A stretch of 64,000 bases of DNA, from positions 124,001-188,000 of the forward strand of contig NZ_JBKGXS010000010.1 in NCBI RefSeq assembly GCF_046546475.1, written 5' to 3'. Both the position numbers and the translations under genes were made by a program. Every line of letters begins with the position of its first letter. Position 1 is the stretch's first letter. This document shows positions 24,795 to 33,283 of the stretch, one piece after another. Below the pieces are notes generated by a model. It was given only the letters and a program-made list of their open reading frames with translations, was not told the DNA's origin and made no database searches. This stretch comes from Pseudonocardia phyllosphaerae. GTDB lineage: Bacteria; Actinomycetota; Actinomycetes; Mycobacteriales; Pseudonocardiaceae.

Positions 24795-26062
24795 CAGGCC
24801 ACCCCCAGTGCGCGGGCGGCGCGCACCCCGGAGGCGCAGCCGTCCTCGTGGAAACCCCAGCCGTGGTACGCGCCGGCGTAGGCGGTGACCGGGGTGTTCA
24901 GCTCCGGTAGGCGGCGCTGCGCGGCGACCGAGGTGGGCGTGTAGACGGGGTGCTCGTAGGTCATCCGGGCGACGACGGTGTCCGGGGCGACCCGGTCGCG
25001 GCCGTTGAGCGTGACGACCCAGGACTCCGGGTCGGTGAGCCGCATCAGCCGGTTCATGTCGTAGCTGACCAGTACCGGGCTGTCACTGGCATCCCCGCAG
25101 GCGGGCTTGAGGTAGTTCCACGACGCCCGCGCCCCGCGCCGGGTGGGTAGCACCCCGGTGTCGTGGTGCAGCCAGGTCTCGTTGCGGGAGTAGGTGAACG
25201 CGCCGAGGACGTCGCGCTCGTCGGCGGAGGGGTCGGCCAGCAGCGCCAGTGCCTGGTCCGGGTGCGTGGCGATCACGACGCGGTCGAACCCGGCGACGTC
25301 GTCGGCGTCGTCGCGGATCTCGACGCCGGCCGGGGTGCGCAGCACCGACCGCACCGGCGTCGACGTCCGCACGGCCGGGAGCTGCTTGACGATCCGGTCG
25401 ACGTAGGAACGGGAGCCGCCGGTGACCGTGCGCCACTGCGGCGAGCCGCCGATCCCGAGCATCCCGTGGTGGTGCAGGAACGTGAACAGGTAGCGGGCCG
25501 GGTAGTCCAGCGAGATCGCCGCGCCCGCCGACCACACGCAGGACACCACCGGGATCATGAAGTGCTCGACGAAGTAGCGGGAGTAGCCGCCGATCGCCAG
25601 GAACGCCCCGAGCGTCACGTCGCCCGCGTCGGGGGACTCCAGCACCCGCCGGGCGTGCCGGTGGAAGCGGACGACCTCGCCGAGCATCTGCAGGTAGGCG
25701 GGCCGCCGGAACAGGTTCGACGCCTGCGGGAACAGCCCGCCGAGCTTGCGCGCCCCGGCGTACTCCAGTCCGCAGCCCTCACAACGCACCGACATCGACA
25801 TGTCCGAGTCCTGGGTGGGCACGCCGAGCTCGTCGAACAGCCGGAGCAGGTTCGGGTAGGTCCGGTCGTTGTGCACGATGAACCCGGTGTCGACGCGGGT
25901 CGTGCGGCCGTCGGCGGCGGCGAGCTCGTGGGTGTGGGCGTGCCCGCCGGTGCGGTCGTCGGCCTCGTAGAGGGTCACGTCGTGTGACGGCGCCAGCAGG
26001 TACGCGGCGGTCAGGCCGGACACCCCGCTGCCGACCACCGCGACCGTCGGCCGTCCGTTCAT
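24791..26062 (-). CDS. FAD-dependent amine-oxidase-like oxidoreductase (Rv0449c type)
   Basis: 423-aa flavoprotein. Dinucleotide-binding motif GSGVSGLTAAYLL begins at residue 11, followed by the acidic EADDRTGGHAHT that contacts FAD ribose. Homologous flavoproteins in fatty-acid-modifying operons reduce or desaturate the methylated acyl intermediate; that role is inferred here from the neighbours. AAGGAG lies before the ATG at 26062, whose ATGA overlaps the stop of the alpha/beta-hydrolase gene. It contains the conserved VRCEGCGLEYAGAR and WNYLKPACGD blocks. Confidence 0.9.
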   Translation of the reverse strand: MNGRPTVAVVGSGVSGLTAAYLLAPSHDVTLYEADDRTGGHAHTHELAAADGRTTRVDTGFIVHNDRTYPNLLRLFDELGVPTQDSDMSMSVRCEGCGLEYAGARKLGGLFPQASNLFRRPAYLQMLGEVVRFHRHARRVLESPDAGDVTLGAFLAIGGYSRYFVEHFMIPVVSCVWSAGAAISLDYPARYLFTFLHHHGMLGIGGSPQWRTVTGGSRSYVDRIVKQLPAVRTSTPVRSVLRTPAGVEIRDDADDVAGFDRVVIATHPDQALALLADPSADERDVLGAFTYSRNETWLHHDTGVLPTRRGARASWNYLKPACGDASDSPVLVSYDMNRLMRLTDPESWVVTLNGRDRVAPDTVVARMTYEHPVYTPTSVAAQRRLPELNTPVTAYAGAYHGWGFHEDGCASGVRAARALGVAW

Positions 26063-26823
26063 GTCGTGCTCCTTCGGGGTCCTCGGCGGGATCCCGCCTC
26101 GAGCGGGACCTGCAGCCCCGCGGGCGCGGGCTCCGCCATGGCGTTCGTGATCGAGGGGTCCGGGGGTTCGGCGCCGAGCTCGCCGAGGACGAAGCGCCGC
26201 ACCAGCGACGTCCAGTCCGCGGCGCGGCGGAGCATCGCGTGCCCGTCGCCGTGCACGTCGAAGCGGGCGACCCGGTCGGTCACCGCGCGGGCGCGTTCGG
26301 CGTAGGCGAGGGACTCGGCGGGGTCGGTGATCCGCTCGTGGTCGCCGTGCGCGATCAGCACCGAGCGCCCGGCGAGCTGCGCGACCGGGTCGGTGCCGTC
26401 GAGCCAGGGCGCCAGCGCACAGACCGCGACGACGTCCGGGGCACCGGCCGCGTACAGCACGGCGCGGCCGCCCATCGAGTGCCCGACCAGCGCGAGGGGG
26501 CGCCCGGGGTGCCGGCGGGCCAGCTCGCCGATCGCCCACTCGGTGTCGACGAGCGCGTCGCGGGCGGCACCGTTCCAGCCCCGCACCCGGTAGCGCAGCA
26601 GGTACACCGCGACGCCGACGCCCAGCTCGCTGCGGGCGTGCCGGCCGTACCGGTCCAGGGCGTGCGCGAACGGCCGCATCCGCCAGTACGCCAGCCCGCG
26701 GCGCGTGGCGGGCACCGTCGAGTGCGACTGCCCGCCGTGCGCGACCAGGACGACGGCGGCCGGTTCCGCCCGGACGTGCGCCCCGGGCACGGCCTCCAGC
26801 CGCGGCAGCGGACGGTCGGACAC
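26059..26823 (-). CDS. alpha/beta hydrolase
   Basis: 254-aa serine hydrolase fold. The nucleophile elbow is VGHSMGG; the oxyanion region is VLVAHGGQSHST near residue 27; the late Asp and His are plausible in GDHERITDP and GDGHAMLRR. No signal peptide. It is the first gene of the coupled lipid operon (its stop overlaps the flavoprotein start), so an acyl-ester or thioester substrate is likely but not shown. The mycobacterial ufaA1 cluster I recall does not begin with such a gene. Confidence 0.8.
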   Translation of the reverse strand: MSDRPLPRLEAVPGAHVRAEPAAVVLVAHGGQSHSTVPATRRGLAYWRMRPFAHALDRYGRHARSELGVGVAVYLLRYRVRGWNGAARDALVDTEWAIGELARRHPGRPLALVGHSMGGRAVLYAAGAPDVVAVCALAPWLDGTDPVAQLAGRSVLIAHGDHERITDPAESLAYAERARAVTDRVARFDVHGDGHAMLRRAADWTSLVRRFVLGELGAEPPDPSITNAMAEPAPAGLQVPLEAGSRRGPRRSTT

Positions 26824-27096
26824 GGGCTGGCCTCCTCGGACGCGGTCGGGGTGCGGGACACCGGGGCGTTCGTCCGGTCCGTCCGGGACGGCCGGATGGT
26901 GCGACAGGAGTCACAAGCGGTTCGCTGCACCGGGTCTCCCCGGTCGCGGACCATGTGAACGTGTCCGATCGGATCATCGCCCGGGTGCGGTGATCCGGCC
27001 ACCGGCGACCGGCGAAGATGTGAGCAGGCCGTCCGGACCGTACCCCCGGAATCGGCCACTCCGACGAACCGGACGAGAACGAGGGAGAACGACGAG

Positions 27097-27936
27097 ATGG
27101 GCATGCCACCGGAGCTGACGGTGTGGCAGCGGATCGAGGCGACGCTGCGCAGGCGTCGCCGGACCTCGGGATTCTGGTTCGGGCTCGCGATCGCGGTGAT
27201 CTGGCCGATCGTGCTGTGGGGCACCCGGCTCGGCTGGCGCGGCGGGGAGAACCTGCCGAAGTCCGGCGGGGCGCTGCTGGTCGGCAACCACGTGTCGTTC
27301 TCCGACCCGATCTTCGACATCGCGTTCGGCACCGCGCACGGGCGGATGCCGCGGTTCATGGCCAAGGCCGAGCTGTGGGACGTCCCGGTCGTGAAGTGGG
27401 TGCTCGGCGGCGGCGGGCACATCCCGGTGTACCGCGCGTCGAAGCGGGCGGGGGAGTCGTTCCAGGGTGCGATCGACGCCCTGGAGCGCGGCGAGATCGT
27501 CGCCGTCTACCCGGAGGGCACCTACACCGAGGACCCCGAGGGCTGGCCGATGAAGCCCAAGAGTGGCGTCGCGCGGATCGCGCTGCGCAGCGGGGCCCCG
27601 GTCATCCCGGTCGCGAACTGGGGCACCCAGGACTTCCTGCCCGCCGACGGGAAGCCGAAGATGTTCCCGCGCAAGCGGATCGGCATCTCGGTTGGCCCGC
27701 CCGTCGACCTGTCGGAGTTCGCCGGCAAGCCGCTGACGAAGACCACCCTCGACGCCGCCACCACGAAGATCATGGACGCGGTGCTGGTGCTGCTGGAGGA
27801 CCTGCGGGGCGAGAAGGCCCCCGACCGGCCGCCGTACGACCCGGCCGCGGCGAAGAAGGCCGCCCCCGGGATCGCCGCGCCTGCCGACGCCCCGGCGGCA
27901 CCGGGCACGCCGGTGGGGGAGCGCGAAGCCGGCTGA
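27097..27936 (+). CDS. plsC: 1-acyl-sn-glycerol-3-phosphate acyltransferase (PlsC family)
   Basis: 279-aa membrane-associated acyltransferase of phospholipid synthesis, making phosphatidic acid from lysophosphatidate, or a related transfer. Motif I is NHVSFSD (His65, Asp70); the substrate-binding PEGTYTED motif and the later PVANWG are present. One N-terminal membrane segment (about residues 24-43). The C-terminal 50 residues are Ala/Pro-rich and probably disordered. Divergent from the lipid operon across 273 bp that contains no gene I can support. GAGGGAGAACGACGAG precedes the ATG. Confidence 0.9.
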   Translation: MGMPPELTVWQRIEATLRRRRRTSGFWFGLAIAVIWPIVLWGTRLGWRGGENLPKSGGALLVGNHVSFSDPIFDIAFGTAHGRMPRFMAKAELWDVPVVKWVLGGGGHIPVYRASKRAGESFQGAIDALERGEIVAVYPEGTYTEDPEGWPMKPKSGVARIALRSGAPVIPVANWGTQDFLPADGKPKMFPRKRIGISVGPPVDLSEFAGKPLTKTTLDAATTKIMDAVLVLLEDLRGEKAPDRPPYDPAAAKKAAPGIAAPADAPAAPGTPVGEREAG

Positions 27937-27980
27937 CCGCGGCCGGCTGACCGCGGCCGGCTGACCCCGCAGCCGGTTCC

Positions 27981-28062
27981 CACACCCCTGCGCCGGCCCG
28001 CACACCTCTGCCGGGGTTCGCACACCCGAAATATGGGGTGTGGGGACCGGCGCGGGGGTGTG
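27981..28062. terminator. nested inverted repeats between convergent plsC and mtr
   Basis: Outer arms CACACCCCTGCGCCGG (27981-27996) and CCGGCGCGGGGGTGTG (28047-28062) pair at 15 of 16 positions. Inside lies a second stem CACACCC (28021-28027) with GGGTGTG (28036-28042) around an A/T-rich loop. The left side also holds two tandem CGCACACC-type copies. A bidirectional terminator is the simplest reading. Confidence 0.65.
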
Positions 28063-28080
28063 AGGTGGGTCCGAGCTCCG

Positions 28081-29472
28081 TCAGAGGTCGAGGCCGAGCA
28101 GCGCGTTCTCCACGACCTCGGGCAGGGCCGGGTGGATCCAGTACTGCCCGGTGGCCATCGCGCGGGCGTCGAGGCCGAACGACATGGCCTGGATCAGCGG
28201 CTGGATCACCGTCGACGCCTGGGGGCCGAGCAGGTGCGCGCCCAGCAGCCGTCCGGAGCCCTTCTCCGCGATGATCTTGCAGAGGCCGGTGGTGTCCTCC
28301 ATCGCCCAGCCGTAGGCGACGTCGCCGAAGTTCTGCACCTTCACCGCGATGTCGTGGCCGGCCTCGCGGGCGGCGGCCTCGGTCAGCCCGACCGAGGCGA
28401 TCTGCGGCTCGGTGAACACCGCCGCCGGGACGAACCGGTGGTTGGTGGCCCACAGGTCGTCGGGGTGGGTGAGGTTGTGCCCCACCACCTTCGCTTCGTG
28501 GTTGGCGACGTGCTTGAGCTGGTGCTCGGAGCTGACGTCACCGAGCGCCCAGACGCCGTCGGCGGAGACGCTGCGCTGGTAGGCGTCGACCTCGACGCGG
28601 CCGTCGGGCAGCGTCGCGACCCCGCCGGCGGGCAGGTCCATCCGGTCGCCGTTGGGGCGGCGGCCGGTCGCGACCAGCAACGTGTCGGCGACGATCTCCG
28701 AGCCGTCGTCGAGGGTGACCGTGACCTCGCCCGGCCCGCCGCTCCCGTCCCCGGACAGGCCCGTGACCTGCGTGTTCAGCCGGGTGTCCCAGCGGTCCTG
28801 CGCGATCTCGGTGAACCGCTGCGACAGCGTCTCGTCGAGGTGGCGCAGCAGCCGCGGCCCGCGGGCGACCATGGTGACCTCGGCGCCGAGCGCGTGGAAG
28901 ACGTGCGCGAACTCCGCGGCGATGTAGCCGCCACCGAGGATCACCAGCCGGCGTGGCACGGCGTCGACCCGCATGACCGTGTCGGAGGTCTCGAACGGGA
29001 CCCCGGAGTCGGCGACCACGGGGGGCACGACGGGCCGGCTGCCCGCGGCGATGACGACGCGGTCGGCGGTGAGGGTGTCGGTGCCCGAGCCGTCGGTGCG
29101 CTCGACGGCGAACTCCCGGTCCCCGGTGAACCGGGCGTGCCCGAAGTACACGGTGACGTTCGGGCTGCGGTCCACGCGGTACTCGCGCCCGCCGGCGGAA
29201 ATCGGGTCGATCCGGCCGAACACCCGGTCCCGGATGTCGGTCCAGCGGATCTTGTCGATGCTCGCGTCGACGCCGTAGACCGAGGAGTGCCGGATCTCCT
29301 CGGCGACGTCGGCGGCGTAGACGTACATCTTGGTCGGGATGCAGCCGACGTTCAGGCAGGTCCCGCCGAAGACGCCGTGCTCGACCAGTGCCACGTCCAG
29401 GCCGGCGAACCGTTCGTCGAGGAAGGTGTTGCCCGAGCCGGTGCCGACGACGACCAGATCATGGTGAGCCAC
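28081..29472 (-). CDS. mtr: mycothione reductase
   Basis: FAD/NADPH disulfide reductase that regenerates mycothiol from mycothione; 463 aa. The redox-active disulfide is GTCLNVGCIPTK (Cys39, Cys44); FAD-binding VVVGTGSGN and NADPH-binding ILGGGYIAAEFAHVF motifs are present, and the C-terminal IHPALPEVVENALL carries the catalytic His-Glu. Similarity to mycobacterial Mtr and not to lipoamide dehydrogenase is seen in the short N-terminus and IPTKMYVYAADV. It marks the organism as a mycothiol user. The GTG start follows a TAGCCT box by seven bases. Confidence 0.93.
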   Translation of the reverse strand: MAHHDLVVVGTGSGNTFLDERFAGLDVALVEHGVFGGTCLNVGCIPTKMYVYAADVAEEIRHSSVYGVDASIDKIRWTDIRDRVFGRIDPISAGGREYRVDRSPNVTVYFGHARFTGDREFAVERTDGSGTDTLTADRVVIAAGSRPVVPPVVADSGVPFETSDTVMRVDAVPRRLVILGGGYIAAEFAHVFHALGAEVTMVARGPRLLRHLDETLSQRFTEIAQDRWDTRLNTQVTGLSGDGSGGPGEVTVTLDDGSEIVADTLLVATGRRPNGDRMDLPAGGVATLPDGRVEVDAYQRSVSADGVWALGDVSSEHQLKHVANHEAKVVGHNLTHPDDLWATNHRFVPAAVFTEPQIASVGLTEAAAREAGHDIAVKVQNFGDVAYGWAMEDTTGLCKIIAEKGSGRLLGAHLLGPQASTVIQPLIQAMSFGLDARAMATGQYWIHPALPEVVENALLGLDL

Positions 29473-29479
29473 GACCGCG

Positions 29480-29485
29480 AGGCTA
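29480..29485 (-). promoter_or_regulatory. predicted -10 box for leaderless mtr transcript
   Basis: On the minus strand TAGCCT lies seven bases before the GTG at 29472, and no Shine-Dalgarno sequence is present. Confidence 0.5.
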
Positions 29486-29528
29486 ACCGCTCACCGCACA
29501 CCGCCGCCGCTCTGGTACGCACGCCCGC

Positions 29529-30020
29529 ATGACCGCGCACGCCCCGGATCCCGCTCTGCACCCCCCGGACCCGGCCCTGCACCGCAGCTCCGCCGCCGAC
29601 CTCGACGCCGCGACGCTGCACGCGCTGCTCAGGCTGCGGGTCGACGTGTTCGTCGTCGAGCAGGAGTGCCCGTACCCCGAGATCGACGGCCGCGACCTCG
29701 AACCCGGCACCCGGCACTACTGGCTGACCGGTGACGACGGCACCGTGCTCGCCACGCTGCGGCTGCTCGTCGAGCCCGGCGGCGGGTTCCGGATCGGGCG
29801 GGTCTGCACCCGGCTCGACGCCCGCGGCCGCGGCCTCGGTCACCGGCTGATGACCGCCGTGCTCGACGACGTCGGCGGCGCGCCCTGCGTGCTCGACGCC
29901 CAGGTGGTGCAGGAGGCGTTCTACGCCCGGCACGGGTTCGTCGTCACCGGGGAGCAGTTCGTCGAGGACGGCATCCCGCACGTCCCGATGGCCTGGCGGC
30001 CGCAGCCGGATCCCGCCTGA
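29529..30020 (+). CDS. GNAT acetyltransferase, ElaA family
   Basis: 163-aa N-acetyltransferase. ElaA-like features are LLRLRVDVFVVEQECPYPEIDGRDLE near the N-terminus, RIGRVCTRLDARGRGLGHRLM (acetyl-CoA pyrophosphate loop) and AQVVQEAFYARHGFVVTGEQFVEDGIPHVPM at the C-terminus. The first 20 residues contain a duplicated DPALH motif and are probably a flexible leader. Divergent from mycothione reductase with a 56-bp gap. Substrate unknown. Confidence 0.88.
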   Translation: MTAHAPDPALHPPDPALHRSSAADLDAATLHALLRLRVDVFVVEQECPYPEIDGRDLEPGTRHYWLTGDDGTVLATLRLLVEPGGGFRIGRVCTRLDARGRGLGHRLMTAVLDDVGGAPCVLDAQVVQEAFYARHGFVVTGEQFVEDGIPHVPMAWRPQPDPA

Positions 30021-30163
30021 CCAGCGGACTTTCCCCACACAACGCAGCGTCAAACCCCCCGATCACGTGAGCGCGCCGGACGGACGGGACGCCATCGTTG
30101 CGCGACAATGCGCCGAATGCCCGGCCGTGCGGCCGGGGCACCGACCCGGAGGGACGGGAGCGC

Positions 30164-30649
30164 ATGAGCGACGACCGAACGCGCGAGAACTCGCCGTCGT
30201 GGGGCCGCGTCGGGCCGGAGGACCCCTCGGCCGACCCCGCGACGAAGCCGGCCATGACGCCGGAACGGACCGGAGGCGCGCACGCGCGCCCCGAGGAGCC
30301 GACGACCGCCATCCCGACCGGTGAGCCCGGCGGGCAGCCGTCGACCGGCGAGCACGGCACTCCCCAGGAGCCGGCCGGCAAGAAGGGGCGCACGAAGCAG
30401 AAGGCGCCGAAGAGCCGCACCGGCGGGCTCTGGGCGGGACTGATCCTGTCCGCGCTCGTCCTGATCATCCTGCTGATCTTCATCGCGCAGAACACCGCGC
30501 CCGCACAGATCAACTTCCTGGGCTACGAGGGCGAGCTGCCGACCGGTGTCGCGCTGCTGTTCGCCGCGATCGCCGGGATCGTGCTGGTCGCGATCCCGGG
30601 CAGCATCCGGATCGCGCAGCTGCGCCGCGCGATCCGCAAGGCCGGCTGA
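30164..30649 (+). CDS. LapA-domain (DUF1049) membrane protein
   Basis: 161-aa protein. Residues 1-85 are polar, Pro/Thr/Lys-rich and likely disordered; then come two membrane helices (about 89-110 and 125-147) in the LapA pattern, with FIAQNTAPAQINFLGYEG between them. LapA proteins in enterobacteria help assemble lipopolysaccharide regulators; in actinobacteria the role is unknown. ATG at 30164 has a GGGAG close by; an in-frame start at 30098 is unlikely since it would cover a 5' hairpin region (CCGGCC/GGCCGG, 30121-30136). Confidence 0.78.
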   Translation: MSDDRTRENSPSWGRVGPEDPSADPATKPAMTPERTGGAHARPEEPTTAIPTGEPGGQPSTGEHGTPQEPAGKKGRTKQKAPKSRTGGLWAGLILSALVLIILLIFIAQNTAPAQINFLGYEGELPTGVALLFAAIAGIVLVAIPGSIRIAQLRRAIRKAG

Positions 30650-30670
30650 GACGCCGCTCCCGACACGAGA

Positions 30671-30699
30671 ACGCCGCCCGGTGCAGCACCGGGCGGCGT
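30671..30699. terminator. strong terminator hairpin
   Basis: ACGCCGCCCGG and CCGGGCGGCGT form a perfect 11-bp stem around TGCAGCA, between the convergent LapA-like and helicase genes. Probably bidirectional; there is no U-tract, as usual in actinobacteria. Confidence 0.75.
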
Positions 30700-30727
30700 C
30701 TCCGCGTCGTACGAGGTCGTCCGAGGG

Positions 30728-32479
30728 TCAGCGGCGGCGGCCCCGCTGGCGCCCGCCGCCGGCGTTGCCGCTCTGACGGCGAGGCGAGCCGTCCTTGGCC
30801 GCCCGCGGCTTGCGCTGCGGCTGCGCCGGCTTCGCGACGACGATCGGCTCCCCGGACGGGGTCCTGGCGCCGGTCACCCGGACCAGCTCGGCGTCGCCGG
30901 GGGAGACCTCAGCGACGGTCGGGTCGACCCCGGCCTGGCGGGTCAGGGTGTCGACCTCCCGGCGCTGGTCACGGGTGACCAGGGTGACGACGACGCCGTC
31001 CTCCCCGGCGCGGGCGGTGCGCCCGGCACGGTGCAGGTAGGCCTTCGGGTCGGCGGGCGGGTCCACGTGCACGACCAGCCCGACGTCGTCGATGTGGATG
31101 CCGCGGGCGGCGACATCGGTCGCGACGAGCGTCGGGACCTCACCGGAGCGGAAGTCGTCGAGCGCTCGGTTGCGCTGGCTCTGCGAGCGGCCACCGTGCA
31201 GCGGGCCTGCCGGGACGCCCTGGCGACGCAGCACCCGCACGAGCCGGTCCGCGCCGTGCTTGGTGCGCACGAACAGGATGGTGCGGCCCTCGCGGGCGGC
31301 GATCTCGGCGACGACGTCGTTGCGCTGGTCGCGGTCCACGACGAACACGTAGTGGTCCATCGTCGAGACGCTGCCGGTGGGGGCGGCCACCGACCGGGTC
31401 ACCGGGTCGGTGAGGTGCCGGCGGACGAGGGTGTCGACGTCGCCGTCGAGCGTCGCGGAGAACAGCAGCCGCTGACCGTCGGAGGGGGTGCGGTCGAGGA
31501 TCGCGCGGACCTGGGGCAGGAAGCCCATGTCGGCCATCCGGTCGGCCTCGTCGAGCGCGGTGACGGTGACCTCGGACAGGTCGCAGGTGCCCTGCTGGAG
31601 GTGGTCGGTGAGCCGGCCCGGGGTGGCGACGAGCAGGTCGACCCCGCGGCGCAGCTCGGCGATCTGCCGGTTCATCGACATCCCGCCGACGACCACGGCG
31701 ACCTTCAGGTCCACGGCCTTCGCCAGTGGCGCGAGCACGTCGACGACCTGGGTGGCGAGCTCGCGGGTCGGCACCAGCACCAGCCCGCGCGGGGTCGACG
31801 GGCGCGAGCGCTCCCCGGCGAGGCGGGCCAGCAGCGCCAGCCCGAAGGCCAGGGTCTTGCCGGAGCCGGTCTGGCCGCGGCCGAGCAGGTCACGCCCGGA
31901 CAGGGTGTCGGGCAGCGTCGCGGCCTGCACCGGGAACGGGGCGGTGAAGCCCTCCTCGGCGAGCGCCTTCACCAGGCGCTCGGGCAGGCCCAGCTCGGCG
32001 AACGACGGCATGCCCGACGCGGGCTCGGTCCACGGCTCGACGTCGGTGCTCACCGCCTGGCCCTGCGGTGCGGACTTCTGCTTCGGGGCCTTCCCGCCGC
32101 CGTTGCGGGGGGTGTTGTTGCGCGGCTTCGGGGCCGACCCGGCCCCGCCACGGCCGCCGCCACCACGACGGCGACGGCTCTGCTCACCGGCCGGACGGTC
32201 CCCGTCGCGGCCGTCACGGCCGTCACGGCTGTCACGGCCGCCGCGGCCGGCGGTGCGGTCGGTGTTCTCGGTACGGGCCGGGCGGTCGCGGTCGGACCGG
32301 CGCTCGGGGCGCGGGCGGCCGGAACCGGCGGACTCGGAACGGTGCTGCTCCGGGCGCTGACGCTCGGAACGGGGCTGCTCGGGGGCGCCGGTCGGCCGGG
32401 TGGCGCGACGGCGCGGACGGCGCTCACCGGCGTCACCGGTCTGGTCGGACGACGGCGAACGGAACTGGGGCCTGGTCAC
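30728..32479 (-). CDS. DEAD-box ATP-dependent RNA helicase
   Basis: 583-aa RNA helicase. About 150 N-terminal residues are basic and low-complexity (Arg/Asp/Gly repeats such as GRDSRDGRDGRDGDR and RRRRGGGGRGG), likely an RNA-binding tail. The core contains the Q-motif region, motif I GRGQTGSGKT, PTRELATQ, TPGR, DEAD in LDEADRMADMGF, SAT, and ATDVAARGIHI and HRAGRTARAG in the second domain. The C-terminus is again basic. GAGGAG precedes the GTG at 32479; upstream in-frame codons are rejected. Roles in ribosome assembly or cold adaptation are usual for the family. Confidence 0.93.
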   Translation of the reverse strand: MTRPQFRSPSSDQTGDAGERRPRRRATRPTGAPEQPRSERQRPEQHRSESAGSGRPRPERRSDRDRPARTENTDRTAGRGGRDSRDGRDGRDGDRPAGEQSRRRRGGGGRGGAGSAPKPRNNTPRNGGGKAPKQKSAPQGQAVSTDVEPWTEPASGMPSFAELGLPERLVKALAEEGFTAPFPVQAATLPDTLSGRDLLGRGQTGSGKTLAFGLALLARLAGERSRPSTPRGLVLVPTRELATQVVDVLAPLAKAVDLKVAVVVGGMSMNRQIAELRRGVDLLVATPGRLTDHLQQGTCDLSEVTVTALDEADRMADMGFLPQVRAILDRTPSDGQRLLFSATLDGDVDTLVRRHLTDPVTRSVAAPTGSVSTMDHYVFVVDRDQRNDVVAEIAAREGRTILFVRTKHGADRLVRVLRRQGVPAGPLHGGRSQSQRNRALDDFRSGEVPTLVATDVAARGIHIDDVGLVVHVDPPADPKAYLHRAGRTARAGEDGVVVTLVTRDQRREVDTLTRQAGVDPTVAEVSPGDAELVRVTGARTPSGEPIVVAKPAQPQRKPRAAKDGSPRRQSGNAGGGRQRGRRR

Positions 32480-32730
32480 AGGGCTCCTCGCAGGACGTGG
32501 CACGCCATGCGGAGACCTCGGGGAGGGAGCTCGGCCGACGGGCCCGGGCGCGGTCGCCGCGTCGATGCGGGCGCGCTCCGTGATGGGAAGGGCTTCGAAC
32601 GGTGGGCCCGGCGGGTTGTCTGCCCGGGGCACTCGTCGAATCACCGTACGCCCCGTGGATCCGGTGCGGGACCGCCACCCGCCCCGCAGCCGGGGCCGGG
32701 TGGTCACCGTCACGTCAGCGGCGAGCCGGT

Positions 32731-33201
32731 TCAGCCGAACGTCCGCAGCGCCCCGATCCCGATCAGTCCGAACACCAGCGCCCACACCACGACGGTCACG
32801 ACCTGCCAGATCACGACCTGCCGCCGGTCCAGCCCGGCCGCGATCATCCCGAACGCGGTCAGCGAGATCGCCAGCAGCGTCGGTGCGAGCAGGGAGGCGA
32901 CCGGGACGCCGTAACGGTCCACCCGCGCGATCATCTTCTGCCGCCGGGCGCTCGGCGGCCGCTGCGCGCGGCGGTCCAGTCCCCGCCGGGCCCGGTCCCC
33001 GAGCCACACCGCGACGGCCAGTGCCAGCAGGTTCCCCACGACCGCCCCGGTCCCGGCGAGCAGGACCGGCATCCCGGCCGCGGTCCCGACCAGCGTGCCG
33101 ATGTAGGACTCCAGGAACGGCACCACGCCGATCACGAACACCGCGAGGAACGCCAGGACCGGGTGCAGGTCGGTCACCCACGCGTTCAGCTGCTCCATCA
33201 T
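32731..33201 (-). CDS. putative small multi-drug export / DedA-like membrane protein
   Basis: 156-aa integral membrane protein. The N-terminal half contains LAFLAVFVIGVVPFLESYIGTLVGTAAGMP, an intramembrane glutamate embedded in a hydrophobic block similar to the small multi-drug export protein family (PF06695), followed by three further helices. A basic cytoplasmic loop (RARRGLDRRAQRPPSARRQK) separates the two halves. Substrate is unproven, and the drug-export name in the family is historical. Start is one of two adjacent ATG codons (33201, 33198), with GAGG upstream. Confidence 0.7.
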   Translation of the reverse strand: MMEQLNAWVTDLHPVLAFLAVFVIGVVPFLESYIGTLVGTAAGMPVLLAGTGAVVGNLLALAVAVWLGDRARRGLDRRAQRPPSARRQKMIARVDRYGVPVASLLAPTLLAISLTAFGMIAAGLDRRQVVIWQVVTVVVWALVFGLIGIGALRTFG

Positions 33202-33283
33202 GCCTCGATGGTGCCGTATGTCCGGTTTGTCGTGCCGGTCTCCGGTCGGGAACTCGCGGTCGGGAACTCGCGGCCGGGACCCC

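Noticed and set aside
26824..27096. Possible gene in the gap between the hydrolase and plsC
   Set aside because: No frame with a ribosome-binding site or recognisable motif; likely a divergent promoter region.
24791..27109. Flavoprotein frame extended to 27109
   Set aside because: The ATG at 26062 with AAGGAG and the dinucleotide motif at residue 11 define the start; the upstream part overlaps the hydrolase in another frame.
32480..32730. Possible small gene upstream of the DEAD-box helicase
   Set aside because: Open frames here are short and Arg/Pro-rich; I read it as helicase 5' region.
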